64,000 nt of DNA from Pedobacter kyonggii (lineage in GTDB: Bacteria; Bacteroidota; Bacteroidia; Sphingobacteriales; Sphingobacteriaceae), in the NCBI RefSeq assembly GCF_004310665.1, contig NZ_SIXF01000015.1:62001-126000 (forward strand). The letters are read 5' to 3'. Made by a program: the position numbers and the translations under genes. Positions 1-9,758 of the stretch are shown in pieces (position 1 is the first letter of the stretch; each line of letters starts with the position of its first letter). The notes under the pieces are model-generated. The model saw only the letters and a program-made list of their open reading frames with translations, had not been told where the DNA came from and made no database searches.

Positions 1-108
1 GTATCCGTAAACGCACACTCATTTTAAAGGATTAAGTTAATCCTTATCTTTTGTTAACGTTTTTATGGTTTAATGCCGCATAACTTTGAACTAATCAAAA
101 ACGAAGAT

Positions 109-1041
109 ATGCACACTATACTTGGCGCCGGCGGACCAACAGCAAACGCACTAACAAGAGAATTAACCAATACTAACGAAACCATTAGATTAGTTAGCCG
201 AAAACCAATTTCTACAAGCAACCCAAATGTAAGCTGGGTTAAGGCCGACCTATTAAATGAAGTTGAACTTTTTGCAGCGGCCGAAGGTTCGAAAGTAATA
301 TACCTGTGCGCTGGTTTGGTTTACGATGCCAAAATATGGCAGCAACAGTGGCCGGTTATTATTCAAAATGTGATTAACTTAACTAAACGTACTGACGCAA
401 GGTTAATATTTTTTGATAATGTTTATATGTATGGGCTAGTAAACGGCCCAATGACGGAAGATACACCCTACCATCCATGTAGTTTAAAAGGAGAAGTAAG
501 GGCAAAAGTAGCCGAACAATTAATGAACGAATCGAAAGCGGGCAATATAAATGTAACCATTGCCCGAGCTGCAGATTTTTACGGCGCAGATTCGATGAAC
601 AGCTTCTTTGACATGATGGTGCTCGATAAATTTGCCAAGAAGAATAGGGCCCAATGGATCGGAGACCCGAATACGCTACACAGTTTTACTTATATTGAAG
701 ATGCTGGAAAAGCTTTATTTCTGTTAGGACAAACACCTGATTCTGGCAACCTGATATGGCACCTACCCACTGCAGCTCCTTTAAAAGGAAAAGCTTTTAT
801 AGAAATGGCTGCAAAGATTTATGAAACCAAGCCTCAATACTCAATCATTAATAAACTGATGCTACGCTTAGTAGGTTTATTTAAAAAGGTAGTTGCGGGC
901 ACTGTAGAAATGTACTACCAGTATGATCATGATTATCATTTCGATTCTACCAAATTTGAAAAGGCATTCAATTTCAAACCTACACCTTATTATGATGGTA
1001 TTTTAAAGCTATCGAAAACCATGTATAAAAAGCAGAATTGA
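109..1041 (+). CDS. NAD-dependent epimerase/dehydratase-family protein
   Basis: An extended short-chain dehydrogenase-like Rossmann protein of 310 aa. The N-terminal nucleotide-binding loop ILGAGGPTA directly follows the ATG at 109. An in-frame ATG at 73 would add 12 residues ahead of the first beta strand, so I prefer 109. Seen: 'FFDNVYMYG' at the place where epimerases carry the catalytic Ser/Tyr strand, and 'KGEVRAKVAE' where the YxxxK helix is expected, so the canonical Tyr is not obvious. The substrate is unknown; such proteins usually act on nucleotide sugars or small carbonyls. Only 8 nt separate it from the next Rossmann protein, suggesting one transcript. Confidence 0.8.
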   Translation: MHTILGAGGPTANALTRELTNTNETIRLVSRKPISTSNPNVSWVKADLLNEVELFAAAEGSKVIYLCAGLVYDAKIWQQQWPVIIQNVINLTKRTDARLIFFDNVYMYGLVNGPMTEDTPYHPCSLKGEVRAKVAEQLMNESKAGNINVTIARAADFYGADSMNSFFDMMVLDKFAKKNRAQWIGDPNTLHSFTYIEDAGKALFLLGQTPDSGNLIWHLPTAAPLKGKAFIEMAAKIYETKPQYSIINKLMLRLVGLFKKVVAGTVEMYYQYDHDYHFDSTKFEKAFNFKPTPYYDGILKLSKTMYKKQN

Positions 1042-1049
1042 CATGAATC

Positions 1050-1898
1050 ATGGCAAATTATAAAGCTAACTATTTATCTTTAGCGCAAATGATTTCAGAT
1101 AATACAACACATAAAACCGTATCAATTTTAGGCTGTGGCTGGTTCGGGCTGGCTTTAGCCAAAAAACTGATCGGCTCAAATTATACCGTTAAGGGTTCTA
1201 CCACAAGTCAGGGGAAACTAGCAATACTTCAGGTCGAAAATATACAGCCATTTTTAGTCAACTTTACGGCGGAAGCGGTTGTGGCTGATCCAAGATTTTT
1301 TGAGGCCGATACCTTGTTTATCTGTATTCCGCCAAAGCGCAATTCGACTGAACTTCTTGATTACCCCCAAAAGATCAATTCAATTTTGACTGCTGCGAAA
1401 GACAAATCGAAGCATGTGGTGTTGATCAGTTCGACGAGTGTTCACGCTGATGAAAACAAAATAGTAAATGAAACCAGCGAGCCACATCCCGATACGGATT
1501 CAGGAAAAGTCGTTTTAGCTGCAGAAATTCTATTTAAGCAACTACTCCCCGAAAACTGCACCGTGATCCGCTTTGCAGGCTTAATTGGCCCTGACCGTAA
1601 CCCAGGGAGATTCTTTGCTGGAAAAAGTAATGTGCCGAATGGTTTAGCTCCTGTAAACTTAATTCACCAAACAGATGCTGTAGGGATTGCAATTAAACTT
1701 TTAGAAAAACAGGCATTCGGCAGAACTTACAATGCCTGTTCGCCAAACCATCCTGCAAAAATGGAATTTTATACTAATGCGGCTAAAAGCACGGGGCTTG
1801 CAGCACCTGATTTTATTGCAGAGAAGAAAGATTGGAAAATTGTAGAGAGTATTAATGTGCCAGAATTTTTGGGTTATAAGTTTGAGGTTGGGATTTAA
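1050..1898 (+). CDS. NAD(P)-binding Rossmann protein (YeeZ-like)
   Basis: A 282-aa protein with a dinucleotide-binding motif ILGCGWFGLALAKKL about 25 residues in, followed by a strand ending in a basic/Ser patch (KGSTTS) that suggests NADP. The motif 'LIGPDRNPGRFF' and the later 'NLIHQTDAVGIAIKLLE' are typical of YeeZ-like atypical SDRs. The start may instead be the ATG at 1089, which sits closer to the Rossmann strand. The catalytic role is unknown. It is probably co-transcribed with the epimerase-like gene 8 nt upstream. Confidence 0.75.
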   Translation: MANYKANYLSLAQMISDNTTHKTVSILGCGWFGLALAKKLIGSNYTVKGSTTSQGKLAILQVENIQPFLVNFTAEAVVADPRFFEADTLFICIPPKRNSTELLDYPQKINSILTAAKDKSKHVVLISSTSVHADENKIVNETSEPHPDTDSGKVVLAAEILFKQLLPENCTVIRFAGLIGPDRNPGRFFAGKSNVPNGLAPVNLIHQTDAVGIAIKLLEKQAFGRTYNACSPNHPAKMEFYTNAAKSTGLAAPDFIAEKKDWKIVESINVPEFLGYKFEVGI

Positions 1899-1931
1899 AT
1901 GCTCGCCTTAGCGGAGGTGCATTTAACTTGC

Positions 1932-2005
1932 AGCGTCATTCCCAACTTGATTGGGAATCGTAATGCAATAAGCTTTAAAATTTCCACCTGCGTGGGAATA
2001 ACGAC
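1932..2005. repeat. REP-like palindromic intergenic repeat
   Basis: Between the YeeZ-like gene and the convergent helicase gene lie two inverted copies of a GTCATTCCC / GGGAAT motif around an AT-rich centre (CGTCATTCCCAAC ... CGTGGGAATAACG). It resembles the dispersed palindromes found between genes in Pedobacter-type genomes. No coding potential is seen. Confidence 0.5.
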
Positions 2006-2052
2006 CGATTTTTGAAATCCACGTTGATCTCTTTATTTACACCGCGGATGAC

Positions 2053-5000
2053 TTAACTCAGCAGACCCAATAACTCTTTCTTGGTCAAGTTTTTAAATAA
2101 ACTTCCATCAGTCTGGATCAGATCCTTAACCAGGTCTTTTTTCGTGGCCTGAAGTTTCATAATTTTCTCTTCAATGGTATCAGGGCAGATTAAACGCACA
2201 GCCATCACATTTTTATGCTGGCCAATCCGATATGCCCGATCTATAGCCTGGTTTTCTACCGCAGGGTTCCACCATGGGTCTACCAGGTAAACATAATCGG
2301 CTCCGGTAAGGTTCAATCCTGTTCCTCCGGCCTTTAAACTGATCAGGAAAACCGGAATATCGGCGTTTTGTTGAAATGAGCTAACTACTTCGGCTCTTTT
2401 ACGGGTTTGCCCGGTAAGATATTCGTATTTAATGCCACGGTTTTCCAATTGCTTTTTAATCAGATCCAGCATGGTTACAAACTGAGAAAAAACCAGGATT
2501 TTATGTTTTCCGGCTTTGCTTTCAATCTGCTCCATCAATACATCAATTTTTGAAGAAGCCTGTAAATACGATTTTCCATCAGCCAATAATGCCGCCGAAT
2601 TGCAGATCTGTCTTAAAGTGGTAATACTTTTCAGCACATGCATCGAACTTTTAGGCAGCTCATCTTCCTGTTTGCCCAGAATAAAATCTTGAATTTCCTT
2701 TTTGTTCGCTTCGTACACTTCACGCTGCTCCACTCCCATTTCACAATACAGTACAATTTCCGTTTTATCAGGAAGTTCTTTCGCCACCTGTTCTTTTGTC
2801 CTGCGGAGAATAAATGGCCTTATTTTTCTTTGAAGCTCTTCTGCCCTTCTACTATCCTTAAACTGGTCGATCGGGGTTGAATATAAATCGGCAAACTGCT
2901 GTTTACTGCCAAACAAACCCGGACAAGCGAATGACAGCTGCCCGTACAAATCAAAGGTATTGTTCTCTATCGGCGTTCCCGTCATGGTTACTTTATTCCT
3001 CGATTGCAGCATCCGAACCGCTTTATAACGTTGCGAATCTGGGTTTTTGATCAGCTGCGATTCATCTAAAAAGATATAGTTAAAGCGATAATCTTTTAAA
3101 AAACGGATATCAGAAAGCAGCGTTCCGTAAGAGGTTAAAATGATTTCGTAATCATCGAAAGTATCAGTTGTTTTGGTACGTTCGCCAGCATAAATGGTTT
3201 TTACCTTTATAGATGGTGCAAACTTCTCTACTTCGGCCTTCCAGTTAAATATTAACGAAGCCGGAACCACGACCAGATTTGTATTGTGTTTTACTTTTTC
3301 GCGCTGTGATAAAATGAAAGCCAAAACCTGAATGGTTTTACCCAGTCCCATATCATCAGCCAAACAAGAACCAAAGTTAAAATCATCCAAAAAATTGAGC
3401 CAGTTTAAGCCGTCTTTCTGGTAATGGCGTAAAGTTGCTGTTAAACCTTTTGGTACTTCCACTTCCTGAATCGAATCTGTCCCTTCAAATTTCTGTTTGT
3501 AAAGTTTCAATTCGTTCTTTACATCACCATCCAATAAAGCATCTTCATAAAGCTCGTTTATAGAAGCAAACTTAATTTTTGGCGTAAGAATGGTATCTTC
3601 GGTTACTTCACCTGCACTAAAATAAGCGGCAAATTTTTCGATCCATTCATGAGGTAATATGCCCTGGGTTCCATCATCAAGCGTTACAAACTTACTTTTG
3701 TTCCTGATCGATTTATGCAGATGCTTCAACGCAACCTGTTGTTTGCCAAACTTCACTTTTACTTTAGTTTCGAACCAATCTGTCCCACTTAAAACCTCGA
3801 TATTAATTTTAGCCTGAAATTCGCTCAGTTTATTGTTTTTTAGTTGGTTGAAACCTAAAATATGAATGCCTTTATTCCGCCATACCTCAAAAGCTTCTAG
3901 AAACCAGGCTTCTTCCAGAAACCGTTTGCGATGCAGGTAAAAAGAATCGTTGGTTTCCTGATCGTAGAAATAAGGATGCTGTTTCAATACATTTCCGATA
4001 AACTGAAGCTCAGCCTTTTCATCACGGTGCAAGGTAAAAAGGTTTCCTAATTTATCCTGCGCCTGGATCTGTTTTTTAGACAGTACAGGTATTTCTAAAT
4101 TGCCATAGCGCATTACCGGCGTAAGGAGAATATAATCTTCAGATTCTGACAGGTAGATCAATTGTTCATTTTCGAGATCAAAACCTTTTTCTTCGATCTG
4201 GCTTTTGGTAGCAGGTTTCAAATAAGAATAATCGACATGGATACTCCCCTCTAAAGGTACCAAAATAACCTTTTGAAACTCGGGATACTTTATTTTGTGC
4301 AGGATTAATCTGTTGCTCTGCTTTTTGAAAAAGCCGATTACGCGTAGAAAATCGAGTCTGCCAATTAAGTATAGCTGATCTTTAAGTTTAACAAAATACT
4401 GGTGCACCAATACCAGGTTGTCCAGCTCGTAAGATTTCCCCTCAATGATCAGCCGCCCGGTAATTTCGTAATAATCATCACGTTGGTTTACCGAAAGACG
4501 CAGGTCTACTTCTAATAAATGAACATCAACTGCTGTAATGGTCGACGCTTGAATAGCGACAGATTGCCTACTATCCTGCAGGTAAAAAGGGATCTGTTCA
4601 GGGTTTTTAACGATCGCTTTTAAGGCTTCGATCTCCGCCTCGCTTTGATCGCTATTGTAATTCTGTTGAAAAGTGGTAATGCCGCTATAAAACTTTATCT
4701 GATTATTATCATTTGTTTTAAACAAGAAATCAGCCGGATTGATGCCTTTTATCGGATTTTTAACCTTACCACTTTTAGTAGTATCAGCCTCAAATAACTC
4801 TACTGTTAAATTGTTGTAATAGCGGTGTTGCCCAAAAACCAGGATCATTTTACCCTGGTCGTTTTTAGCCTGTACTCTTGTTTTAGCTTTAGTTGCCGGA
4901 AGTAAAAGTTCCTGTAAATTTTGCTGGGCTTCTTTATTGAATGGCTGGAGGGCATCCATTTTTGGCTTGATTTCAACCTGACCAGTTTCGTAGCTCAGGT

Positions 5001-5439
5001 TAAAAAGAAGATCGAGGTTTTCTTCCTTTTCTAAACCATAGTCAACTGCTATTTTTAAAAGCTTTTGCTTCCGCAGGTTACTATCAAAGAAAATAAGCAG
5101 ATCCTGGCGTTGAAGAATATTGTATAAAACCCTTGCCTGATGTTCGCAAAGTTTATGCTTCGGCGTGGCACAACGACAAGAAAGTTTTACGGAGTTTGAG
5201 TGCTGCTGTACCTGAACAATTGGGAAGGGTAATCCAGAGGCCTCATCACTAAAGGCTGCAAAATCGATTTCAATCTGCTCCGGAAACAGCTGGTAAAAGC
5301 CCTTAACATCAGTATGGATTAATCCGCTTAAATGTTTGAGGATAACAATCTGGCTCAGATTTTTCAGGTTAAAATCTTTTAAGATATAATCGTAAGGATT
5401 TTGTTCTGATACTGGATGCGCGGTTACCTGTTCACTCAT
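2053..5439 (-). CDS. SNF2-family DEAD/DEAH-box helicase with SWIM zinc finger
   Basis: A 1128-aa Swi2/Snf2-type ATPase. An N-terminal SWIM zinc finger is visible as CxCx7CxH at C88, C90, C98 and H100. The helicase core is in the C-terminal 450 residues: Walker A DDMGLGKT near residue 700, the DEAH-equivalent box 'DESQ' near 790, motif III 'TGTPIENN', and motif VI 'QAIDRAYRIGQ' near 1070. The long middle part is typical of bacterial SNF2 proteins (RapA/HepA-like in architecture but with the SWIM domain). Such proteins translocate on dsDNA and remodel protein-DNA complexes; the exact bacterial role is not settled. It is a lone gene on the minus strand, convergent with the upstream pair. Confidence 0.93.
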   Translation of the reverse strand: MSEQVTAHPVSEQNPYDYILKDFNLKNLSQIVILKHLSGLIHTDVKGFYQLFPEQIEIDFAAFSDEASGLPFPIVQVQQHSNSVKLSCRCATPKHKLCEHQARVLYNILQRQDLLIFFDSNLRKQKLLKIAVDYGLEKEENLDLLFNLSYETGQVEIKPKMDALQPFNKEAQQNLQELLLPATKAKTRVQAKNDQGKMILVFGQHRYYNNLTVELFEADTTKSGKVKNPIKGINPADFLFKTNDNNQIKFYSGITTFQQNYNSDQSEAEIEALKAIVKNPEQIPFYLQDSRQSVAIQASTITAVDVHLLEVDLRLSVNQRDDYYEITGRLIIEGKSYELDNLVLVHQYFVKLKDQLYLIGRLDFLRVIGFFKKQSNRLILHKIKYPEFQKVILVPLEGSIHVDYSYLKPATKSQIEEKGFDLENEQLIYLSESEDYILLTPVMRYGNLEIPVLSKKQIQAQDKLGNLFTLHRDEKAELQFIGNVLKQHPYFYDQETNDSFYLHRKRFLEEAWFLEAFEVWRNKGIHILGFNQLKNNKLSEFQAKINIEVLSGTDWFETKVKVKFGKQQVALKHLHKSIRNKSKFVTLDDGTQGILPHEWIEKFAAYFSAGEVTEDTILTPKIKFASINELYEDALLDGDVKNELKLYKQKFEGTDSIQEVEVPKGLTATLRHYQKDGLNWLNFLDDFNFGSCLADDMGLGKTIQVLAFILSQREKVKHNTNLVVVPASLIFNWKAEVEKFAPSIKVKTIYAGERTKTTDTFDDYEIILTSYGTLLSDIRFLKDYRFNYIFLDESQLIKNPDSQRYKAVRMLQSRNKVTMTGTPIENNTFDLYGQLSFACPGLFGSKQQFADLYSTPIDQFKDSRRAEELQRKIRPFILRRTKEQVAKELPDKTEIVLYCEMGVEQREVYEANKKEIQDFILGKQEDELPKSSMHVLKSITTLRQICNSAALLADGKSYLQASSKIDVLMEQIESKAGKHKILVFSQFVTMLDLIKKQLENRGIKYEYLTGQTRKRAEVVSSFQQNADIPVFLISLKAGGTGLNLTGADYVYLVDPWWNPAVENQAIDRAYRIGQHKNVMAVRLICPDTIEEKIMKLQATKKDLVKDLIQTDGSLFKNLTKKELLGLLS

Positions 5440-5554
5440 TTAAACTAAAATAGCTAAGTGATAAAAGTAATCATTAATAAGTTTTAGCTAAAACCTCTTT
5501 TTAGGTTTTTATGCACAATTAATTAAGTAACTTTAATATTGATGAGTTCCATTG

Positions 5555-5641
5555 TAGTGTTGTCATCTCCTGGAGCACAGCGAAACGGAGAGATCTATGA
5601 GCTGTACTAATAGATTTCTCGGCTGCGCTCGAAATGACGAG
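5555..5641. repeat. REP/MITE-like palindromic repeat
   Basis: An imperfect palindrome of about 85 bp. The left arm reads GTCATCTCCTGGAGCACAGCG...GAGAGATCTAT and the right arm is its near-complement ATAGATTTCTCGGCTGCGCTCGAAATGAC in scattered blocks. It lies between the helicase start and the end of the GntR gene and can fold into a long hairpin, so it may end or insulate the rhamnose transcript. Confidence 0.6.
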
Positions 5642-5650
5642 CCTCCTATT

Positions 5651-6682
5651 TTAAAGCGATTTACGCAAGTTCAAATAAAAAGGCACTGCTATCTTTTCAG
5701 TTTTTCCGTTGAGAATAAATTCAGCAGCTTGAGCACCCAATTCGCTAAAATCAGTTGAAATGGTAGTAATCCCATCCAAAATAATCTTTTTTAAAGGTGT
5801 TTCGTTATAAGAAATTACACCAACATCTTTCCCGATTTTAAGTTTTTGGGCAATTAAACGTTCAATGAGGGTTACCAGGTCATCTTCCATCAGGTTAATG
5901 TACACCTCACCAGGATTAATTTCTTCGTCTTTAATGTTATGGATTACTTTATGATCAAAAGCATATTGCTGGCAGAACCTATAAAAACCAGTTAGTATTT
6001 CGTGCGGAAAATAGCTGTTTTTTGGGAAGATAATTTTTAAGGTCCGGTAATGAGAAAGCCGGTCTAAAGCCTGTTCTAAAGCCGCGTAAATATCCTGTGC
6101 AAAGTTTTCATAAGCCGCAGCATAATCGCCTGTTACGCCTGGCAACAATTTATCAAGAATGACTAACTTTTCTTTGGGAATGGTATTGATAATTTCGTGT
6201 GCATTTTCTCCTCCTTCTAAAAAATGTGGAATAATTACAAAGTGCGAATAATCATCACGTTTGGTAACAATCATTTTTTTAAACAGTGCGAAATCGTTGT
6301 TGTAGATATAAAAATCTATCGCAGCACGCTCGCCCAATGTTTTTGTAAATGAATCGTAAATGATTTTTTTGTGCGTACTGAGTTTATTAAAAAGCAGACA
6401 GACTTTTAGTTTACGCGAGAAATCGGTATTGATAATGAAATAACCCTTTCCTGGTACAGAATCTACCACCCCCAGTTTCCGAAGGTTACGGTAACCTTTT
6501 TCGGCGGTATCTCTAGACATTTCCAGGCTGAAACTCAGCTCGTTTATTGAGGGCAATAAACTATTTTTCAGAAGTTTACCACTTTCAATTGCGGCCAAAA
6601 TAGCATTGGTTAGCTGCTTGTATTTTGGCGTCGACGAATACTCGTCGACGTTAATGTAGGGGATTAAATCTTCTGGTTTCAA
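5651..6682 (-). CDS. GntR-family regulator with LacI-like sugar-binding domain, probable rhamnose operon regulator
   Basis: 343 aa. The first ~75 residues form a GntR winged helix ('YKQLTNAILAAIESGKL', 'LPSINELSFSLEMSRDTAEKGYRNL', 'GKGYFI'). The remaining ~260 residues resemble a periplasmic-binding-protein/LacI-type sensor ('DVGVISYNETPLKKIILDGITTI', 'GAQAAEFILNGK'). It is the last gene of the rhamnose cluster, 42 nt behind the kinase on the same strand. By context it should sense rhamnose or a derivative and control the operon; ligand and operator are inferred. GntR/LacI-type fusions of this kind are common in Bacteroidota sugar clusters. Confidence 0.85.
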   Translation of the reverse strand: MKPEDLIPYINVDEYSSTPKYKQLTNAILAAIESGKLLKNSLLPSINELSFSLEMSRDTAEKGYRNLRKLGVVDSVPGKGYFIINTDFSRKLKVCLLFNKLSTHKKIIYDSFTKTLGERAAIDFYIYNNDFALFKKMIVTKRDDYSHFVIIPHFLEGGENAHEIINTIPKEKLVILDKLLPGVTGDYAAAYENFAQDIYAALEQALDRLSHYRTLKIIFPKNSYFPHEILTGFYRFCQQYAFDHKVIHNIKDEEINPGEVYINLMEDDLVTLIERLIAQKLKIGKDVGVISYNETPLKKIILDGITTISTDFSELGAQAAEFILNGKTEKIAVPFYLNLRKSL

Positions 6683-6724
6683 AATGGTTATATTGATATA
6701 GGAAATTCTAATATAAGGAAATTC

Positions 6725-8110
6725 CTAAAAATCTAATGTACGTTGTATGGCAGAATAGTATTTTAACTGGATCATATCCGTTGGTGCCGGATTTTCGTTC
6801 CAGGCATCATTTATCGCTAAAGCCGTTCCTATTGCCGTAGCCTGCGAAACTGAAGAGGCATAAACCTCAATATCCGGGATAGAAGTAGCTAGCAGGTGCA
6901 TATAAATCGCATTTTTACCAAAACCACCATCTACGAAAATTCTTTTCACGCCTGCATTTAAAATCAGCTTTAACGAGTAAATCTGCTGTTTGATCAGATC
7001 AAAAATCAATTGATGATAGGCTTCTTCTGCTGTTTGAAAGAGATTCAGATCGCGCTCCGGGAAAGCAGAATTTGCTGAAAAGCCCTGTTGTTCCTGTTGG
7101 TTTTCCGGAATTTTATTGGCCAGTTTCAAAATCATTGAAGGGTTAAACTTCAAATGTTTAAACAGATAGGCCGCACGATCGAAATGTTCTGCTATGCGCT
7201 TAAGCTGTACCTCGTGCTCATAACCTGCAAAAATACGCGAAGCCTTAACCGCCTTGCCTTTAAAATGCATGTAACACAGGCAATCCTGTTTAAGTTCTTC
7301 AGCAGTTAATGGTTCCTGGTTAAAAGGGTTTAAACTGATGCACCAGGTTCCTGTTGAAATGAGTACAAAAGGTGTGTTAAAATTCGCCAGATAAGGAATC
7401 AGCGCTGCAGAACTATCATGTAGGCCAACTCCAACTTTTATGTCATTCCCTTCAAAACTAGTTTTCAGGCTGGAATCTGCAGGGGTAAATGCACCAAATT
7501 TCTTGTCGATTTTTTCGGCAGTAACCCAGTTGTGGTATTCACTTTTATTGAAATCCCAAAGCTGGGTATGGCAGCCTATACTGGTAATATCGGCCACGGC
7601 CTTACCCGTAATTAAATAACTTAAATATTGAGGCAGGTGTAAAGCCCACTTCACTTTTTTAAATATTTCGGGCTTTTCGTTTTTCAGGCGATACAATTGC
7701 ATCCCTGAATTTAAGCTGCCCAAAATTGGCGAGGCCGTTTCTAACGAAATCTTCTCCTCACCTCCATATTTTGCATAAAAAGCTTTTTTAAGCGCTTCGG
7801 GGTATTCTTTTAAATAGTTATAAAGTGGTGTTAGGGGATCTCCGTTTTCATCGAGATAAACAAAACTGGCACCATAAGTAGAAAAGTTTATGGCCTTAAC
7901 ATCGAACTCTTTCAACTGCAAAACCTGATGCAGCGAATCGTAAACTGATGAACGCAGGCTTTCGAGATTTTCGCATGGTTCGCCATCCTCATCAACTGTT
8001 TCTACAAAACGTGCAGACCGTTCGTAAACAATACTGTAGTTTTCATCAATCAGAAACAGTTTTTTATTCGTTTTCCCAACATCAAATATGGCAATAACAG
8101 GTTTAGGCAT
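6725..8110 (-). CDS. rhaB: FGGY-family carbohydrate kinase, probable L-rhamnulokinase
   Basis: 461 aa. The N-terminal phosphate-binding strand 'AIFDVGKTNKKLFLID' and the C-terminal ATP-site motif 'RIFVDGGFGKNAIYMHLLA' are FGGY-kinase hallmarks, with 'GLHDSSAALIPYL' and 'ISTGTWCISL' between them. It should phosphorylate L-rhamnulose at O1 with ATP to give L-rhamnulose 1-phosphate. Assignment to rhamnulose rather than fuculose or xylulose rests on position between the rhamnose isomerase gene (14 nt upstream) and the GntR regulator. Length is normal for the family. Confidence 0.85.
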   Translation of the reverse strand: MPKPVIAIFDVGKTNKKLFLIDENYSIVYERSARFVETVDEDGEPCENLESLRSSVYDSLHQVLQLKEFDVKAINFSTYGASFVYLDENGDPLTPLYNYLKEYPEALKKAFYAKYGGEEKISLETASPILGSLNSGMQLYRLKNEKPEIFKKVKWALHLPQYLSYLITGKAVADITSIGCHTQLWDFNKSEYHNWVTAEKIDKKFGAFTPADSSLKTSFEGNDIKVGVGLHDSSAALIPYLANFNTPFVLISTGTWCISLNPFNQEPLTAEELKQDCLCYMHFKGKAVKASRIFAGYEHEVQLKRIAEHFDRAAYLFKHLKFNPSMILKLANKIPENQQEQQGFSANSAFPERDLNLFQTAEEAYHQLIFDLIKQQIYSLKLILNAGVKRIFVDGGFGKNAIYMHLLATSIPDIEVYASSVSQATAIGTALAINDAWNENPAPTDMIQLKYYSAIQRTLDF

Positions 8111-8124
8111 TTCTATTTCTCTAT

Positions 8125-9405
8125 TTACAAACCTGTGGCAACAGTATTTCCGCGGTGATTAACTAACTTATTTCTAACTTCTAAACCGCGGTATAAATCG
8201 ATTGGTGATAAAGCTGCTCCGGCCCTTAATCTGGCTTCGGCTACTAAAGCCCTTAAATCGCTCCGGAAAGTATTTTGTAAAATTTCCTGTGCTTTGGCTA
8301 CGTCGTTGTTGTTCTGCGCTTCGTTTAATGCTTTTCTATCAACCAATAAAGCCTGTGCGTAGGCAATCATAATGGCTTCCACTGATTGTAATAAATCCTC
8401 TAATGGGTCTTTCACATTGTGTGAAGCATCGATCATCCAACCTAAATCTTTTGCATGGTTCATCCCTTTTGCATCCATACCTTCTACCAGCTCGTTAAAA
8501 ATCAGGAACAATTGGTAAGGTTTAATACTTCCCGCAGTTAAATCATCATCGCCGTATTTAGAATCATTAAAGTGGAAACCACCCAATTTTCCTTCCATTA
8601 ACAATAAAGCAACAATCTGCTCGATGTTTGCATTAGGCAAGTGGTGACCTAAATCAACCAAAGTATAAGCTTTTTTACCCAGTTTGCCCGCATATAACAG
8701 TGATTGTCCCCAGTCTCCAACCGTAGTTGAATAAAAATTAGGTTCAAAGGCTTTGTACTCCACAAACATTTTCCAATCTTCTGGCAGTGCTGAATAAATT
8801 TCTTGCAGGCTTTCTAATGTATTTTCGAAAGCTTTGCGGAAATTAAGCTGACCAGGGAAACAAGAACCATCGGCTAGCCAAACAGTTAATGCATCAGACC
8901 CAAGCGCAATACCGTGTTTAATTACCTCGATATTATGTTCAATTGCCTGTTTACGGATGTCTTTATTTACATTCTGTAACGAACCAAATTTATAGCTATG
9001 TGCAGAACCTTTCTGATCTTGAAAGGTATTTGAGTTCATGGCATCGAATTTTAAACCATAGCCAGATGCCAAAGTTTTTAACGCTTCTGCATTTTGAGGG
9101 ATATCCCAAGGGATGTGAAGCGAAATTGCGCCACTTGCACCGTTAAGGGCATGAAGCAGACCAACATCTTCAATTTTTTCTTCAATGGTACGTGGTTCAC
9201 CGCCAGTAATGGCAAAGCGGCCAAAACGTGTTCCACCTGTACCTAAAGCCCAGCTTGGAATGGCAATCTGAAAATCAACCAATTTCTGGATTACGCTTTC
9301 TACATCAACGTGCGCCCAATCTTCTTTTAAAAAAGAAAGTTTGCGCTGATGCGAGGTTAAAAGGGAGTCGTTATGTTTTTCTATCTGGTTCTGCTCGATA
9401 TTCAT
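8125..9405 (-). CDS. rhaI: L-rhamnose isomerase (RhaI type)
   Basis: 426 aa, the length of the Pseudomonas stutzeri-type L-rhamnose isomerase/RhaI family, a metal-dependent TIM barrel that converts L-rhamnose to L-rhamnulose. Visible family signatures are 'VWLADGSCFPGQ', 'MFVEYKAFEPNFYSTTVGDWG', 'TLVDLGHHLPNANIEQIVA' and 'GGFHFNDSKYGDDDLTAGS', which carry the Glu/Asp/His metal ligands. It is unrelated in sequence to E. coli RhaA. The start at the ATG rc of 9403-9405 gives a sensible N-terminus. It is followed 14 nt later by the kinase; a 383-nt repeat-rich gap separates it from the upstream aldolase gene. Confidence 0.93.
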   Translation of the reverse strand: MNIEQNQIEKHNDSLLTSHQRKLSFLKEDWAHVDVESVIQKLVDFQIAIPSWALGTGGTRFGRFAITGGEPRTIEEKIEDVGLLHALNGASGAISLHIPWDIPQNAEALKTLASGYGLKFDAMNSNTFQDQKGSAHSYKFGSLQNVNKDIRKQAIEHNIEVIKHGIALGSDALTVWLADGSCFPGQLNFRKAFENTLESLQEIYSALPEDWKMFVEYKAFEPNFYSTTVGDWGQSLLYAGKLGKKAYTLVDLGHHLPNANIEQIVALLLMEGKLGGFHFNDSKYGDDDLTAGSIKPYQLFLIFNELVEGMDAKGMNHAKDLGWMIDASHNVKDPLEDLLQSVEAIMIAYAQALLVDRKALNEAQNNNDVAKAQEILQNTFRSDLRALVAEARLRAGAALSPIDLYRGLEVRNKLVNHRGNTVATGL

Positions 9406-9601
9406 AAGAATATTTGGTTTATTAGGTTAATCATTGCGGCGATACAATCGCCATTCTCGCTCATCGCCGTTTCAAACGAGGACGATTATAAAAAAAAATT
9501 AAAGTCATTTTCGATCTGCGCAAGGCACAGACCGATTAAACAACCCACTAAAACTCAATTTGTCCGCTTTAGTCCATGTCTCAACAGACTACTTTTTTTA
9601 G

Positions 9602-9661
9602 CCACAGATTTACACAGATAAACACGGATTTTGTATCTGTGTGCATCCTTTTTATCTGTGG
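9602..9661. repeat. Inverted repeat with CCACAGAT / ATCTGTGG arms inside the rhamnose cluster
   Basis: CCACAGAT at 9602-9609 is matched by ATCTGTGG at 9654-9661. Internal blocks ACACAGAT and ATCTGTGT also pair, giving a long imperfect hairpin in the 383-nt gap between aldolase and isomerase genes. It looks like a member of a dispersed palindromic repeat family. No ORF of interest is present in this gap. Confidence 0.6.
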
Positions 9662-9694
9662 TTAATATTTTTTAATTCGCCTACTCTTATCGCC

Positions 9695-9718
9695 GTGGTC
9701 TGTGTCCCCACAGACCAC
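9695..9718. repeat. Perfect 10-bp inverted repeat (GTGGTCTGTG)
   Basis: GTGGTCTGTG, a 4-nt loop TCCC, then CACAGACCAC: a perfect hairpin in the aldolase-isomerase gap. It is followed by a related shorter hairpin. Together they could stabilise or attenuate the mRNA between the two genes. Confidence 0.7.
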
Positions 9719-9736
9719 TAATTTAATTATTCGTTT

Positions 9737-9758
9737 CGGTCTGAGGGGACACAGACCG
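9737..9758. repeat. Inverted repeat CGGTCTG/CAGACCG; related sequence near 61.8 kb
   Basis: CGGTCTG at 9737-9743 and CAGACCG at 9752-9758 pair across 8 nt. The right half GGGGACACAGACCGAGGAA recurs with one change at about 61802-61820, showing this is a dispersed family rather than a gene-specific regulatory site. Confidence 0.6.

Noticed and set aside
9602-9640. DnaA boxes or replication origin
   Set aside because: CCACAGAT/CACAG blocks only partly resemble TTATCCACA and fit the palindromic repeat better; no dnaA-type gene is nearby.
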